Source: Arthrinium phaeospermum (Eukaryota; Ascomycota; Sordariomycetes; Amphisphaeriales; Apiosporaceae). Taken from it: a stretch of DNA of 64,000 nucleotides. Shown here piece after piece: positions 45,755 through 56,960 of this stretch. Under the pieces are notes generated by a model. The model ran no database searches, was not told where the DNA came from, and saw only the letters and a list, made by a program, of their open reading frames with translations. Made by a program: the position numbers and the translations under genes. The stretch lies in NCBI GenBank assembly GCA_006503535.1, contig QYRS01000009.1, forward strand, positions 2,666,001 through 2,730,000. The letters are read 5' to 3'. Numbering within the stretch: the stretch's first letter is position 1; every line of letters starts with the position of its first letter.

Positions 45755-46175
45755 CTGGAATTTTGGGGGGGGGGCCGATCTTGTTTAAATCAAGCCCATT
45801 GCCTCTAGTCTGGATCGACGGGACACAAATTACAGAGTGGTGCAGCAGGCGTGTCCTTCCTTTTCTTCTCCAAGGGTCCAATGGCTGCTGCTCCAACGAG
45901 ATTCCGGCAGTGATATCACTTTTGCTGGTTGGCCTAGCGAAGCACGCGTCACTAAAATCCGATTGAAATTCACCAGCGTCAATTGGTCGCAACTTCCCCA
46001 AATTCCACTTAAGCAAGATCACATGACCTACGCGACAAGGAAGGAGGGAAGCGCGTTCCAATTAAAGTTGATAACTTGGAGCATTCCGCGTCTATGATCC
46101 CAATCCATCTACCCTGGAGAGACCCGGGACTTCGAGGCAACAGACACCAACCTGCATCTTGTCTTCAGCGCGACT
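45755..46175. promoter_or_regulatory. Divergent promoter region of the NDUFAF6-like gene and RAD5
   Basis: 421 bases lie between two start codons on opposite strands. A run of ten G (45765-45774) lies next to the NDUFAF6-like start. No TATA box is evident. Confidence 0.5.
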
Positions 46176-49100
46176 ATGAGCTGGCAAGATTCAGAAGAGC
46201 CTCCGCCGAAGAAACGGAGATTTTTCTCAGATCCCGTCGAGGAATACGTTTATCCAGGCACGGGCAACGCGGCGACCTCGCAACCCACTGCCCCTCCACC
46301 GCCGCAGCCACCTTTGCCCAAGAAGCCAGCCCAAGATGCCTCCAACAGTTCCAATGCCGCTCGCGAGAAACCCCCGGTCGCCTTCGACCTAGGCACGTTC
46401 GAGAGCTTCGTCGGCAATGAAGTCAGACCGGAAGTCATCGACGTCTTGCGTCGCAGCTGTCGTGGTGACATCCAGAAAGCTGTCAATATGTACTTTGACG
46501 GAACGTACAAGAAGCTGATGAAGGCCTCGCCCACGCCGAAACCCGCCACGCAGCCGACTCCCCGAACCGTTGAAGGTGCCGAAGAAGCGCAGAAACAGCT
46601 AGACTCTATGCGTCAGCTAGAGCTTATGGACGAGAACAATCAACGTCTCTCAGAACGATCAATACCCGAGTCACGATACATCGGTGCTTTTGGTGCAGAG
46701 GGCTGGGCAACGAGGAGTGGAACAAACCTACTTAAGTTTGGCGACCCGGTGCGGATTGAGCGACAGAAGACGCAGCCACGGCCCGGGCGTGACCGCAATG
46801 ATGTGATTGTTCGGTTTACGGACGCCAAGGGTACAGAGATCGGGCGGTTGGCCAAGGAGACGGCGAACTGGGTGTCTTCGTTAATCGACCAGGGCGTCTG
46901 CAAGTTCGAGGGCACCTGTTTCTATGCCCCGGACCGGCTTCGCACCAACGAGACCGTCTTTCTACAACTTAAGGCCTATATAATAAAGTCTGCATTTGAG
47001 AACGGCAATACCGATCTGGCCGCTAATCGGACAACGACATTCTTTGAGTCCAAGGAAACAACCCAAGAGCGCGATCTTCGGTTGCGTCAAATCTCCCTCG
47101 TGAAGCTGTTTAAGGAGATCAACCTGGCGCCAACACGGGCAAACGAAGTAGCAAGAAATGGTCGGCAAGGGCTCCTTGATGCTGCTGAAGCCGATGAGAA
47201 GAAAGAGGCAGCTAACACCAACACCAAGAACGGAAACAACGCCCCAGGCTCCTCGCCTCCGTCAGACGATGCGGAGGAAGGTGAGGAGCTTGAGCAGGGG
47301 CAGCTCGATGCCCTGTATCGCAAGGCGCAGTCCTTCGACTTTAACACCCCTGAAGCTGAGCCCGCAGACACATTTGCTATGGACTTACGACCATACCAGA
47401 AGCAGTCTTTACACTGGATGCTCTCGAAGGAGAAGGACCAAAAGAACGAGGATCGGGGCGTCTCGATGCATCCGCTATGGGAGGAGTACGCTTGGCCTAC
47501 CAAAGATTGCGACGACAAGGACACCGTTCAAGTCGAAGGGCAACCTTGTTTCTATGTCAATCCTTACTCTGGTGAAATGTCGTTGCAGTTCCCAGAACAA
47601 GAGCAGCATTGCCTTGGCGGTAAGTCTTCATCGATATTGCTTTTGTTTGACTACATATACTGACTACCTACGTATCAGGCATTTTGGCCGATGAAATGGG
47701 TCTGGGCAAGACGATTCAGATGCTGAGTCTGATCCATACTCACAAATCAGAAGCAGCCAAAACTGCCGAGGCAAATCCTATCGACTCAGTCAATCAACTC
47801 TCGCGATTGTCAAACAAGTCCATCAACGTGGTCGATGCCCCGAAAACCACTTTAGTAATCGCCCCGATGTCGCTTTTGGCGCAGTGGCAGAGCGAAGCAG
47901 AGGCAGCATCCAAGGAGGGAACATTGAAATCAATGGTCTACTATGGCACCGACAAAGTTGGTGATCTGCAGTCCATGTGCGCAAAAGCCAACATTGCTTC
48001 AGCTCCTGATGTCATCATCACTAGCTACGGAGTGGTGCTCTCCGAATTCAGCCAGATAAGCAAGAAAGGCTTTCGGAACTTCCATACCGGCTTGTTCTCT
48101 TTGAACTTCTTCCGCATCATTCTGGACGAGGGACACAACATCAAGAATCGCCAGTCGAAGACGTCTAAAGCTTGTTACGAGTTGTACGCGGAGCATCGCT
48201 GGGTACTGACAGGAACGCCCATCGTCAACCGCCTAGAAGACTTGTTCAGCCTTATCCGGTTCCTTAGAGTCGAGCCGTGGAATAACTTCTCGTTCTGGCG
48301 GACGTTTATCACAGTGCCCTTTGAGTCGAAGGACTTCATGCGGGCTCTGGATGTGGTGCAAACCGTCTTGGAACCTCTCGTCATGAGACGTACCAAAGAT
48401 ATGAAGACCCCTGACGGAAAACTGTAAGCCCCAACCCCAGCTATCCTTGTGCACTCCTTCCGTTTCCCTGGCTAACTGCTCATTTCTTCAGTCTTGTCCC
48501 TTTACCTGCTAAAACGATTGAGATCGTGGATGTTGAGTTATCAGAGACCGAACGTAGCGTATACGAACACATCTTCACTCGCGCGAAGCGCACTTTCTCG
48601 AACAATATCGAGAATGGCACAGTCATGAAGGCGTACACGACTATCTTCGCTCAGATTCTTCGCCTCCGCCAGTCCTGCTGCCATCCACTACTTGTCCGTA
48701 ACCAGGACCTGGTGGCCGATGAAGTGGAGGCAGGGGCGCAGGCAGATGCCGAAGCAGGATTGTCGGACGATATGGATCTTCAGTCACTGATTGAACAGTT
48801 CACGGCCAATACGGACGTGGAGAAGAACGCTAATACGTTCGGGGCACATGTACTCCAACAGATCCGAGATGAGGCTAGCAACGAGTGTCCCGTGTGTTCG
48901 GAGGAGCCCATGATTGATCAGACGGTTACAGGCTGTTGGCATTCTGCTTGTAAGAAGTGCCTACTTGACTATATCAAACACTCGATGGACCGGCATCAGA
49001 CACCACGGTGTTTTAACTGCCGGGAACCACTTAGTCTTCGAGACCTGTTCGAAGTCGTACGGCACGATGACGATCCAGCAGCGGCAAGCTCGACGCCGAA

Positions 49101-49653
49101 AATTAGTCTCCAGCGGCTGGGCGTAAACGAATCGTCGTCCAAGGTTGTGGCGCTGATCAAGCACCTGCGGGCCCTGCGCAAGGATCACCCCGTGATGAAG
49201 TCAGTTGTGTTCAGCCAGTTCACCTCCTTCATGTCGCTGATCGAGCCGGCCCTGGCGCGCGCAAACATGCGCTTTCTGCGGCTCGACGGTACCATGGCGC
49301 AGAAGGCACGCGCTGCGGTCCTTGACGAGTTCCGCTCGTCAAATCGGTTTACTATCTTGTTGATTAGTTTGCGCGCAGGTGGAGTTGGCTTGAACTTGAC
49401 CCAGGCCAAGCGCGTCTATATGATGGACCCGTGGTGGAGTTTCGCGGTCGAGGCCCAGGCCATCGATCGTGTCCATCGCATGGGCCAGGAGGACGAAGTC
49501 AAGGTGTATCGCTTCATTGCCCGAGACAGCGTCGAGGAGCGCATGTTGAAGATCCAGGACCGCAAGAAGTTCATTGCGACGTCCCTCGGTATGATGTCGG
49601 ATGAGGAGAAGAAGCTGGCGCGGATTGAGGATATCAAGGAATTGCTGAGTTAA
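46176..49653 (+). CDS. RAD5: DNA repair helicase/E3 ubiquitin ligase Rad5
   Basis: Exons 46176-47619, 47679-48423 and 48492-49653 give 1116 aa, normal for Rad5. The N-terminus carries a PPKKRRFF basic patch and a UBA-like helix set (about 75-112). A HIRAN domain spans roughly 167-275 (RYIGAFGAEGWATRSG...FEGTCFYAP). The SNF2 ATPase has motif I DEMGLGKTIQ (486-495) and a DEGH box. A C3HC4 RING finger (CPVC..., CWHSACKKC, CFNC, about 862-907) is embedded before the C-terminal helicase half (VVFSQFTSF, LRLDGTM, SLRAGGVGLNLT, DRVHRMGQ). All catalytic motifs are intact. Rad5 polyubiquitinates PCNA and remodels stalled forks in error-free damage tolerance. Two small introns (59 and 68 bases) keep frame. 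Confidence 0.96.
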
Positions 49654-50193
49654 TGAGCGTCCATGCATCCATGCATGTATGTAATTATATATATGAACCT
49701 TCAGAGGCATTTACGAGCAGCATGGGATATGGAGTTTGGGGGGAGTTTACCGACCAGCTTCGCGGGCGGCTACGTGTTGATGATCATATTGGGGAGTCAT
49801 CGCCCCGTGGCATTTTCATGGAATAGGGCGTCGCCGTCATGCATAGTTACGCGGGCATGATAGATAGCGTTTACTTATCAACGTTGGTTGTGTAGAATCA
49901 ACCATTGGACTGGTGCATACCTATGCATGATGTTGCTCAAGTGTTTCTGAGGATTGCAGCATGAAAACAGAAAAATGGTATACTTGAGGCAATGCTGTAT
50001 CTGCCAAGGCATTTGGCGCTCATTCCGTCGAGACTTTTCCAGGTCCATGTCCTGAGCAGGATTTCTCGTTGGTCAATACCGAAAAGGTGCTTTGGGAAAA
50101 TCAAGTGTAATTCGACATTTGCCAATCAGGAGCCTGACTTTCTCGTCGCTGTACTATGATACGATAAGGAGATAATCCTTTATCAATTAACAA
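49654..50193. other. Gap between RAD5 and tRNA-Leu
   Basis: It holds presumptive RAD5 3' sequence and the upstream region of the tRNA. No ORF with motifs. Confidence 0.45.
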
Positions 50194-50306
50194 GGCAAGA
50201 TGGCCGAGCGGTCTAAGGCGCTCGACTCAAGTGAAAGCTTGACCGTCTTCAGATGGTAACAATTCGAGTCAGGAAACTGGCGGGGGTTCGAATCCCCCTC
50301 TTGTCA
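50194..50306 (+). tRNA. tRNA-Leu(CAA) with intron
   Basis: The acceptor stem GGCAAGA pairs with TCTTGTC, followed by discriminator A. The anticodon stem CTCGA/TCGAG encloses CT-CAA-GT, anticodon CAA. A 31-base intron follows position 37 (about 50232-50262). A long variable arm and a GGGGG-TTCGAAT-CCCCC T arm complete a class II tRNA. Introns in this tRNA are near-universal in fungi. Confidence 0.93.
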
Positions 50307-50850
50307 TAACTTTTGCATTCTTTTTGCATCTTACTTGGGTGGGCAAATGCTATGCTGCATATAGGTACCTGTCACATATCGTAATTCAGGTTTCCTTCCA
50401 ATTGGATTCTCGGTTGGGTTCTGGGTTGAAGATCAGAAGTTGCTTTTTTTGCCATGTATTCGGCACTTGAATATTGTTTGGCGCTTTGGCTCATGCTTTT
50501 TCCCCGGCCCATGCTAGCTAGCCATTCCAACATTGACTTTTGCCCAAGCGACGCCTGCAGTCAGCCAAACAGTGGAAGACAGACGAACCCCACACGCGAT
50601 TTGACATCCCAGCCAACCCGACGCGTCAAACTGTTGCGACTGTCTAGGACATCGGCGTCGCAGGCCTGTTTTATACCGTTGAATTTGGAGACTTGAGGAT
50701 TCTATATACGATACTGTTCATTGTTACTGTGTTTCTGAGTCTGTTTGGTTGGATTGCGCGAGCTACCTGACTCTGAGCTTCTTTTCCACCGTTCCTCCTC
50801 TTCAGCTTTGAAGCGAGCTCTCTACTCTAGGTTAGCAGCTGCTGTTGAAG
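50307..50850. other. Upstream region of the double-zinc gene
   Basis: About 540 bases without a supported gene. Pyrimidine-rich sequence (50775-50815) precedes the start at 50851. Confidence 0.45.
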
Positions 50851-52198
50851 ATGCCGCCCACAGTGACAGCATCAGCAAGCAAGGCGTGTAGCACGTGTCG
50901 CACCTACGAGGAAGAGGTAATTTTCTTGGCCTTATCTTGTTTTCGCTTTTCTATGTTTCTCGTGTCTTTGAGATACGGCTCTATTTTTAGTGCGTCAGTC
51001 TGGTATCGCGATACTAACCCTTATTCGCAGTGCACTTGGAAGCGGGACGAGGACCAGTGCGACAGGTGCATCGATCACGGCATCCAGTGTCGCCTGCCGC
51101 GCCCCGCCACCAGCGCGTCTTCCATCGAAGTTAAGGGCGAGGGGACTGAGTCCGCGCGGGCTTCGACGAGCGAGACGGAGCCGGCGGCGCCTACTGCGCT
51201 CTATCGCAACCGGCTTAATTGCGATACGTGTCGCAAGCATCATCAGACAGTAAGTTTCTACTTCTTTGCCCACCTTCCTGCTCGCCGCATCGCATTTCAT
51301 AGACGAAGACACTTTATTTTTCGTTCTGCGTCTATATATCAAGCGCAATGTTGTTGATGATCTCATACTCACCGGTTTCTAGTGTCGGCCTATAAGTAGA
51401 AAGTGGCCGCAGAAGTGCGAGAGGTGCATTGAGAAGGGATTCGACTGCGGGCCGCCCCGGAGCAAGAAGGAGTATGAGCAGGATGCTGCGCAAGAGGGCG
51501 GCAAGCGCCGACGGCGGGCCCGGCGGAGCACTGCTGGAATATCTTCACAGCAGCAGACGTCACAGAACCACACCAACGGCATGCTCATGCTGATAGATCC
51601 CACTGATCCAGACCATGCGCAGGACGGTAAGCGACTTTCGGTGTTGATTCCTTCTTGTTCTAGTGTTTATTCCACGTTAGTCCAATGTCTCACGAGGGAT
51701 GGAATAACTGCTTGTTCCAGAAAGTTCCACTATCCCCTCTCGAGACATTGTATTCAACCCAAGAAGAGTAAATGCTGACACCGAGAGTCGATAGGCGAAG
51801 AACAGTCAGAGTCAGATCACGAGCCAGAGCCCAGCATTCTCGTCGGGGGACGGCTGCCGCCCGCCAAGCGGCAGAGGACTGATGACGAAGGCCGAGCGAG
51901 AGGAGCGGCTGCCGTTGCTGCGTTGGTGTCGGATACCCCCAACAACAGCAATAACAACAATGGGGCCGACGGCCGTCGTCGTGGCGGTGGCGCTGATCAC
52001 GACGACCTGCAGACAACTATCCACCATATGGAGGAGGAGTTCCAAGAGGTTCTCCGGACAGAGCAGGAGCGGCACGACGCCGAGATCCGGACTATCAAGG
52101 CCAAGTACGAGCAAGAGCTGGCGCAGCAGCGGGAGAGATACGAGGGGCGCATCGACGACCTCATCAAGATCATGAAGAGCATCGGGCGCGTCGATTGA
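50851..52198 (+). CDS. Nuclear-type protein with two tandem Zn2Cys6-like motifs and a C-terminal coiled coil
   Basis: Exons 50851-50916, 51031-51249, 51383-51626 and 51795-52198 give 310 aa. Motif 1 has Cys spacing C-x2-C-x6-C-x8-C-x2-C-x6-C (from CSTC to the Cys of GIQC); motif 2 is C-x2-C-x6-C-x10-C-x2-C-x6-C (from CDTC to GFDC). Both match the fungal Zn(II)2Cys6 pattern. In each, a phase-0 intron falls exactly before the third Cys, so the second motif arose by duplication of an exon pair. The loop after Cys2 is acidic in motif 1 (RTYEEE) and not the usual basic one, so DNA binding is doubtful. Basic clusters KRRRRARR and PPAKRQR look like nuclear signals. Residues from about 245 form a coiled coil (HHMEEEFQEVLRTEQERH...). 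No fungal transcription factor middle domain is present. Intron 3 is an introner-like element. Confidence 0.8.
51627..51794 (+). mobile_element. Introner-like element forming intron 3 of the double-zinc gene
   Basis: These 168 bases begin GTAAGCGACTTTCGGTGTT and end GACACCGAGAGTCGATAG. The first part and the reverse complement of the end share CGACTYTCGGTGTY, so the element has terminal inverted repeats just inside the splice sites. It matches the intergenic element at 24551-24724 (42 of the first 54 bases, plus the 3' end) and the intron at 31510-31704. Splicing is precise, joining GAC-G to GC-GAA in phase 1. Confidence 0.78.
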
Positions 52199-53411
52199 GG
52201 GCAAGAGAAGTGTTGCTTGCTGATTGGCTTGCATGCTCCGTGCCGTTTTTGCGTTACTAACTGCGTTCTCATGGGGCGAACGTGTGGGTGTTTGTGATGA
52301 ATGTTGGATGCCTGTAAGATTATGGATCGGGCGGGCTACCAGAACTGTTGGGCTGGCGTTGGTTGGTGTGCTCAGTTCTGGGCTCTGCATATCCCGACAC
52401 GGAAAGGGGTTTTCACTGTATGGATTTGGAAGAAAGCAGGGCGATCTGGTCATATTGGGACATTGGCGATGGTTTTCGCATCTTGTGGTGGGGTCTACAC
52501 CGGCGTCTCTTCCACGCTGAAGATGCAGAGAGATACGGCAATTTGGGAGACGGGACGAGCTCCGGCATCCCAGAGAGTCGGCGGTAACTGTAGTTCAGGC
52601 AGGTTCTCTCGTGTGTACAATCATACTGAATGGGAGATTAGAAGACAGGACCAATGTCATCACGTTTACAAACCTGCTCTCGGATGCAGCCACCTTACTA
52701 AATTGAGCACGTCGTTGCCCATTCCGAGCGAGGCATCGGCACGCGATGGACGGGACGTTCGGTAGGGACGGGATCACACCACGATGCCAAGACCTGTCAT
52801 TTCTTTTGAGTTGGGGACGTGGCTATATTGCTTCTTGGGATCGCGACCCGATCCGAACGACCCGCACAATTGGGCGATGCCCTTTCCTGATCAAATTTCC
52901 GGCGGACTCGGAATCGAAGGAAGAAGAAAGGAAAATGTCTCTCAATTTTAAGATGAGGCCCATTTGTGGAGTCGTTGCTTTCCCACCCGCGCACCCCTAC
53001 TCTTACTAAGAGTTAAAATTGAAGAAAACACCCATGATCGCGGGCATGGGTGCGACACATGGAATGGGCCAGCAGGTGAACCCACGCGCAGCTGCCGCGG
53101 CAGGGGTGGGAGGAAAGGAGCTTTCCCATCGGTTCCCCCATGGCACAGGCCCCATCACCGCCTATTCTGAAAAGAAGGAGAAGGGGAGCAATGGGCAGGG
53201 CTAGAAGCGAATAAAGACATGATTGACGCCCGCCCATCTGGCATCGTGTCGATTCCTTCCCGGTTTGGGCACCTCGTTCACTCACTCACTACCACTGGGA
53301 ATCGTTCGCATTCCGTCCAATCTTTTAAGCCCTATAGAGTTGATGATCGCTATCGCTACCCACTAATACTTACGATTAATAATATACGATAACGTACTAC
53401 TTATACGCAAG
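52199..53411. other. Intergenic gap
   Basis: 1.2 kb with short ORFs only. The last 100 bases upstream of 53412 are AT-rich and probably hold the promoter of the secreted protein gene. Confidence 0.45.
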
Positions 53412-54395
53412 ATGCCGTCGTTATCGAACCTGTCCGCGCTGGCGGGCTTCCTCTCCCTGGCCGCCGTCGCCGTCGACGCGAAGCCCATCAACAACTACTC
53501 CGTCACGGCGGCGCCGCACCACAGCAGCGCCGTCAACGCCACGAGCCCGAGCTACGCCAACACCAAGAACGCCACTTCCATTAGCAGCAGCAGCCACCAC
53601 TACCACGACACCGCCGGCAAGAACATCACTGGCAGCGGCAGCGGCAACAGCAGCACCTACTACACCTTCGCCAACAGCACCAGCATCATCAAGAACGGCA
53701 CCTTCCACGAAGGCGCCATAAACTGGGGGGCCCTGCGCTGCCCCGAGGACATGGACGACGAGAGCGGCATCCTGCCCACGCCGACCTACGGCGCCGAGGG
53801 CCGCGCCTGGATGGTCTGCTCCGAGACGCTGATCCGGGCCCCGCCGCGCCGCGTGTACGACGCACTGGTCGACTTTGGGCGCTACCAGGACTGGAACAGC
53901 TACGTGACGGACGTCGAGATCGTGCACCCCACCACCTCCCGCAACGCGACGACGACGGCGGCGGCCAAGGACCACGGCGGCAAGGTCTACGAGGGCATGG
54001 AGCTGACCTTTACGTTCAACGGCCTCGGCGGCGAGGGCGTCGTCACGACGGGGCCCGAGGTGGTCACGGTCCTGAGCGGCGGATCCGCCATCAAGTCCGG
54101 CGGCGGCATCGGCAGCGGCAACTGGGAAACCCCCGCGACCCGCGGCAAGAAAGGTCCCGACGGTGCTCACTTGATGAACGCGTACCGGTCCGACCTCTCG
54201 GTGGCCGACGAGCTCATCCGCTCCGAGCACCCCAACGTCATCACCGTGGCGGACGAGGGCTACGCGCGCCTCGTCAGCTGGGAGACGTACTACGCGGGCA
54301 AGTCGACCGAGACGTTCAAGCTGCTGCGGGCGCAGATGCAGGCCCTCAACGATCAGCAGGGCGCGGATCTGAAGGCGTACCTGGAGAAGAAATAA
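53412..54395 (+). CDS. Secreted SRPBCC (START/Bet v 1-like) protein
   Basis: One exon, 327 aa. A signal peptide is clear: MPSLSNLSALAGFLSLAAVA followed by VDAKP, with cleavage expected near residue 23. The next 80 residues are Ser/Asn/Thr/His-rich with many N-glycosylation sequons (NATS, NATS, NITG, NSST), like a glycosylated stalk. Then comes the SRPBCC start motif SETLIRAPPRRVYDALVDFG and RYQDWNSYVTDVEI, and the C-terminal long helix (STETFKLLRAQMQALNDQ). The family binds hydrophobic ligands in a deep cavity or acts as a cyclase. A secreted, glycosylated version with an inserted Gly-rich loop (SGGGIGSG) is unusual. Ligand unknown. High GC3 makes the antisense strand open too, but that is a shadow. 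Confidence 0.82.
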   Translation: MPSLSNLSALAGFLSLAAVAVDAKPINNYSVTAAPHHSSAVNATSPSYANTKNATSISSSSHHYHDTAGKNITGSGSGNSSTYYTFANSTSIIKNGTFHEGAINWGALRCPEDMDDESGILPTPTYGAEGRAWMVCSETLIRAPPRRVYDALVDFGRYQDWNSYVTDVEIVHPTTSRNATTTAAAKDHGGKVYEGMELTFTFNGLGGEGVVTTGPEVVTVLSGGSAIKSGGGIGSGNWETPATRGKKGPDGAHLMNAYRSDLSVADELIRSEHPNVITVADEGYARLVSWETYYAGKSTETFKLLRAQMQALNDQQGADLKAYLEKK

Positions 54396-55351
54396 AAACA
54401 AGTAAAACTGATAGAAAGAGAAAAGAAAACGAAACGAAACGGAGAAGGTTTGAGGTGGAAAAGAAGGGGCTCGTTGTCGTCGTCGCCGTGGGGAGGTTTT
54501 GGTGGGGAGGGAGGGAGAAAGGGCGGAGAGGAGGGATCTGCGAGGAGAGGCGAGGCGAGCGAGATTGAGATGGGGTGGTTTAACCAGTTGATGTTGACGT
54601 TCTTGACGATTCTTACTATTTGCCTACAGATACCTTTTGCTACTTTTTTGCTCGGGAAAAGAGGCGAATAGCGCTTGCTGTTATCATTGCCTTTTTCATG
54701 GCGTTTTCAGCAGATGCATCAAATGACATTCTTGTATATACTTCAAATACCCTCGCCCATGGCGTGCATTGCCAGAGTGCACACTGCCTCCAATGCATTA
54801 AACGATTGAAAGCCACATGCAAGAATTGATCAGTGCTGTGGGAGTATTGGCCCCAAGGTAGTATCTCTCCACCTACTCGCCTCGCTGTCTTCGTGGGCGG
54901 CATCAAGCAGATAGATGGCAGTGCAGCTGTCCCTATTGAAGAGCAGAATACTTGGACCACGATGCTATTGAGAAGTGAGGCTATGTTAATGGAACCGAAT
55001 GCAATGCGACTGTAGATGCTGTAGATGCGCCATCGCACGCCATTAGGTGGTTCAATGTTCAATAACACGGCGGGTACCTGCATCGCTTATCTTCAGGGCT
55101 TCCCCCCACAGCGCTTGGCTGGAAGTGGCCTGGCGCTATCGGACGTGGCTGGGGATGAGACAGGAACGGTCACGAGTCAACAAACCGAGGCTTGAATGAC
55201 GCATGCAGACCTCCCATATCGGAGCTCGTTCGTCTCTATCTATCCATCTATCTATCAATCTTCCATCTTCAAACATACATTCTCTTCCCTCATTTCTCGT
55301 AGGCATCGTCGTCGGGAGGATTAATCCAGGGCTCTAATACTACTCGTCGCG
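54396..55351. other. Intergenic gap
   Basis: A purine-rich start (54400-54560) is probably the 3' untranslated region of the SRPBCC gene. (TCTA)n-like sequence near 55235 and a pyrimidine-rich leader precede the peptidase. No gene seen. Confidence 0.45.
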
Positions 55352-56960
55352 ATGGTGGGATTCACACGCCTGCATTTAGCCTGCAGCGCCGCGTTGCTAG
55401 GCACCGCCTCCACTTATGGCATCCAACAGCCCATGGCGGCCGATGAGTCGCCCATCGCCGCAGCAGCTGTCCCTGCTGGGGAGGCATCGAAGCGGCCTCT
55501 CGTGAGCTCCAAGGCGCTACAGGACACCATCAAGGGCGAGCACCTGCTCCGTCGCGCGAAGAATCTCTATGAGATTGCCAAGCTTGGCGAGGATGAGTAC
55601 AACCACCCTACCAGAGTTATTGGAAGCGACGGTTCGTGACACCTCAATCTGCCCACCTTTGAACGATGACAGGTTATTGACAACATTACTAGGCCACCTT
55701 GGCACCATGGCCTACATCTACTCGACTCTTGCCACATTGGGAGACTACTACAACATCTCGTACCAGGCTTTTCCTGCGGTGACCGGACGCGTGTCCGAGT
55801 TCCGCCTGGTTATCGGTGATGAGGTCCCCAAGTCCGCGGAGCCCATGTCCCTGACCCCACCCACCAAGAACAAGGAGCCCGTCCATGGTAACCTCGTCCT
55901 GATTTCCAACCAGGGCTGCGATGCCTCTGATTACCCTGCCCTCCTCGAGGGCAACATTGCCCTGGTCTCTCGCGGCAAATGCTCCTTCGGCACCAAGTCG
56001 GAGTTCGCCGGCCGCGCGGGCGCCGTGGCTGCCATTGTTTACAACAACGAGGAGGGTGAGGTGCACGGAACCCTCGGTACCCCGTCGGATTTCCACGTCG
56101 CCACCCTTGGCATTTCGGACTCCGAGGCTGCGCCGATCATCAAGAAGCTCGAGAAGGGCGACGCTGTTGATGCGATCGCCTACGTTGACGCCGAGGTCAA
56201 GACCACGATGACGGACAACATCATCGCCCAGACGCGCGAGGGCGACGCCAACAACTGCGTCATGCTTGGCGGCCACAGCGACAGTGTCACGGCCGGCCCC
56301 GGCATCAACGACGACGGCTCGGGCAGCATGACGCTGCTGGAGATTGCGACGCAGCTCACCAAGTTCAGCGTCAACAACTGCGTGCGCTTCGCCTGGTGGG
56401 CCGCCGAGGAGGAGGGCCTGCTGGGGTCCGACTACTACGCCAGCACGCTGCCCGAGGAGGAGAACCAGAAGATCCGGCTCTTCATGGACTACGACATGCT
56501 GGGCAGCCCCAACTTCGCCTACCAGATCTACAACGCAACCAACGCGGCCAACCCGACGGGCTCGGAGGAGCTGCGGGACCTGTACGTGGACTGGTACGAG
56601 TCGCAAGGCCTGAACTACTCCTTCATCCCCTTCGACGGCCGCAGCGACTACGACGGCTTCATCCGCGCCGGCATCCCCGCCGGTGGTATTGCCACCGGCG
56701 CCGAGGGCGTCAAGACCAAGGAGGAGGAGAAGATGTACGGCGGCAAGGCGGGCGACTGGTACGATCCTTGCTACCACCAGCTGTGCGACGATGTCGGCAA
56801 CGTCAACATGACCGCGTGGGAGCTCAACTCCAAGCTGGTCGCCCATTCCGTCGCTACTTATGCTGTTTCGTTCAAGGGCTTCCCCAAGAGGGCCGCTGTC
56901 GCGTCTACGGAGGTCTACGAGCAGAGCACCAAGTACCATGGAACCAAGCTCTTCATCTAA
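55352..56960 (+). CDS. Secreted M28 aminopeptidase with PA domain (aminopeptidase Y/LAP type)
   Basis: Exons 55352-55631 and 55693-56960 give 515 aa. An N-terminal signal sequence (hydrophobic to about residue 20) and a short propeptide precede the peptidase N-terminal region. A PA domain lies around 150-250 (GNIALVSRGKCSFGTKSEFAGRAGA). The M28 metal ligands follow in order: His288 in GGHSDSV, Asp300 in GINDDGSG, the Glu pair in AAEEEGLLGSD (332-334), Asp359 in FMDYDMLG and His455 in CYHQLCDD. All are present, so two zinc ions and the general-base Glu should be functional. The enzyme removes N-terminal residues from peptides outside the cell or in the vacuole. The intron donor is GTTCGT, weaker than others here, but the frame across it is unambiguous. 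Confidence 0.94.

Noticed and set aside
53421..54401. 326-codon antisense frame over the SRPBCC gene
   Set aside because: Composition is that of a codon-bias shadow; the sense frame has a signal peptide and family motifs.
55689..56939. 416-codon open frame antisense to the M28 peptidase
   Set aside because: It is in register with the GC3-rich sense codons and encodes only Val/Ala/Arg/Gly-rich sequence without motifs; the sense strand has all M28 ligands.
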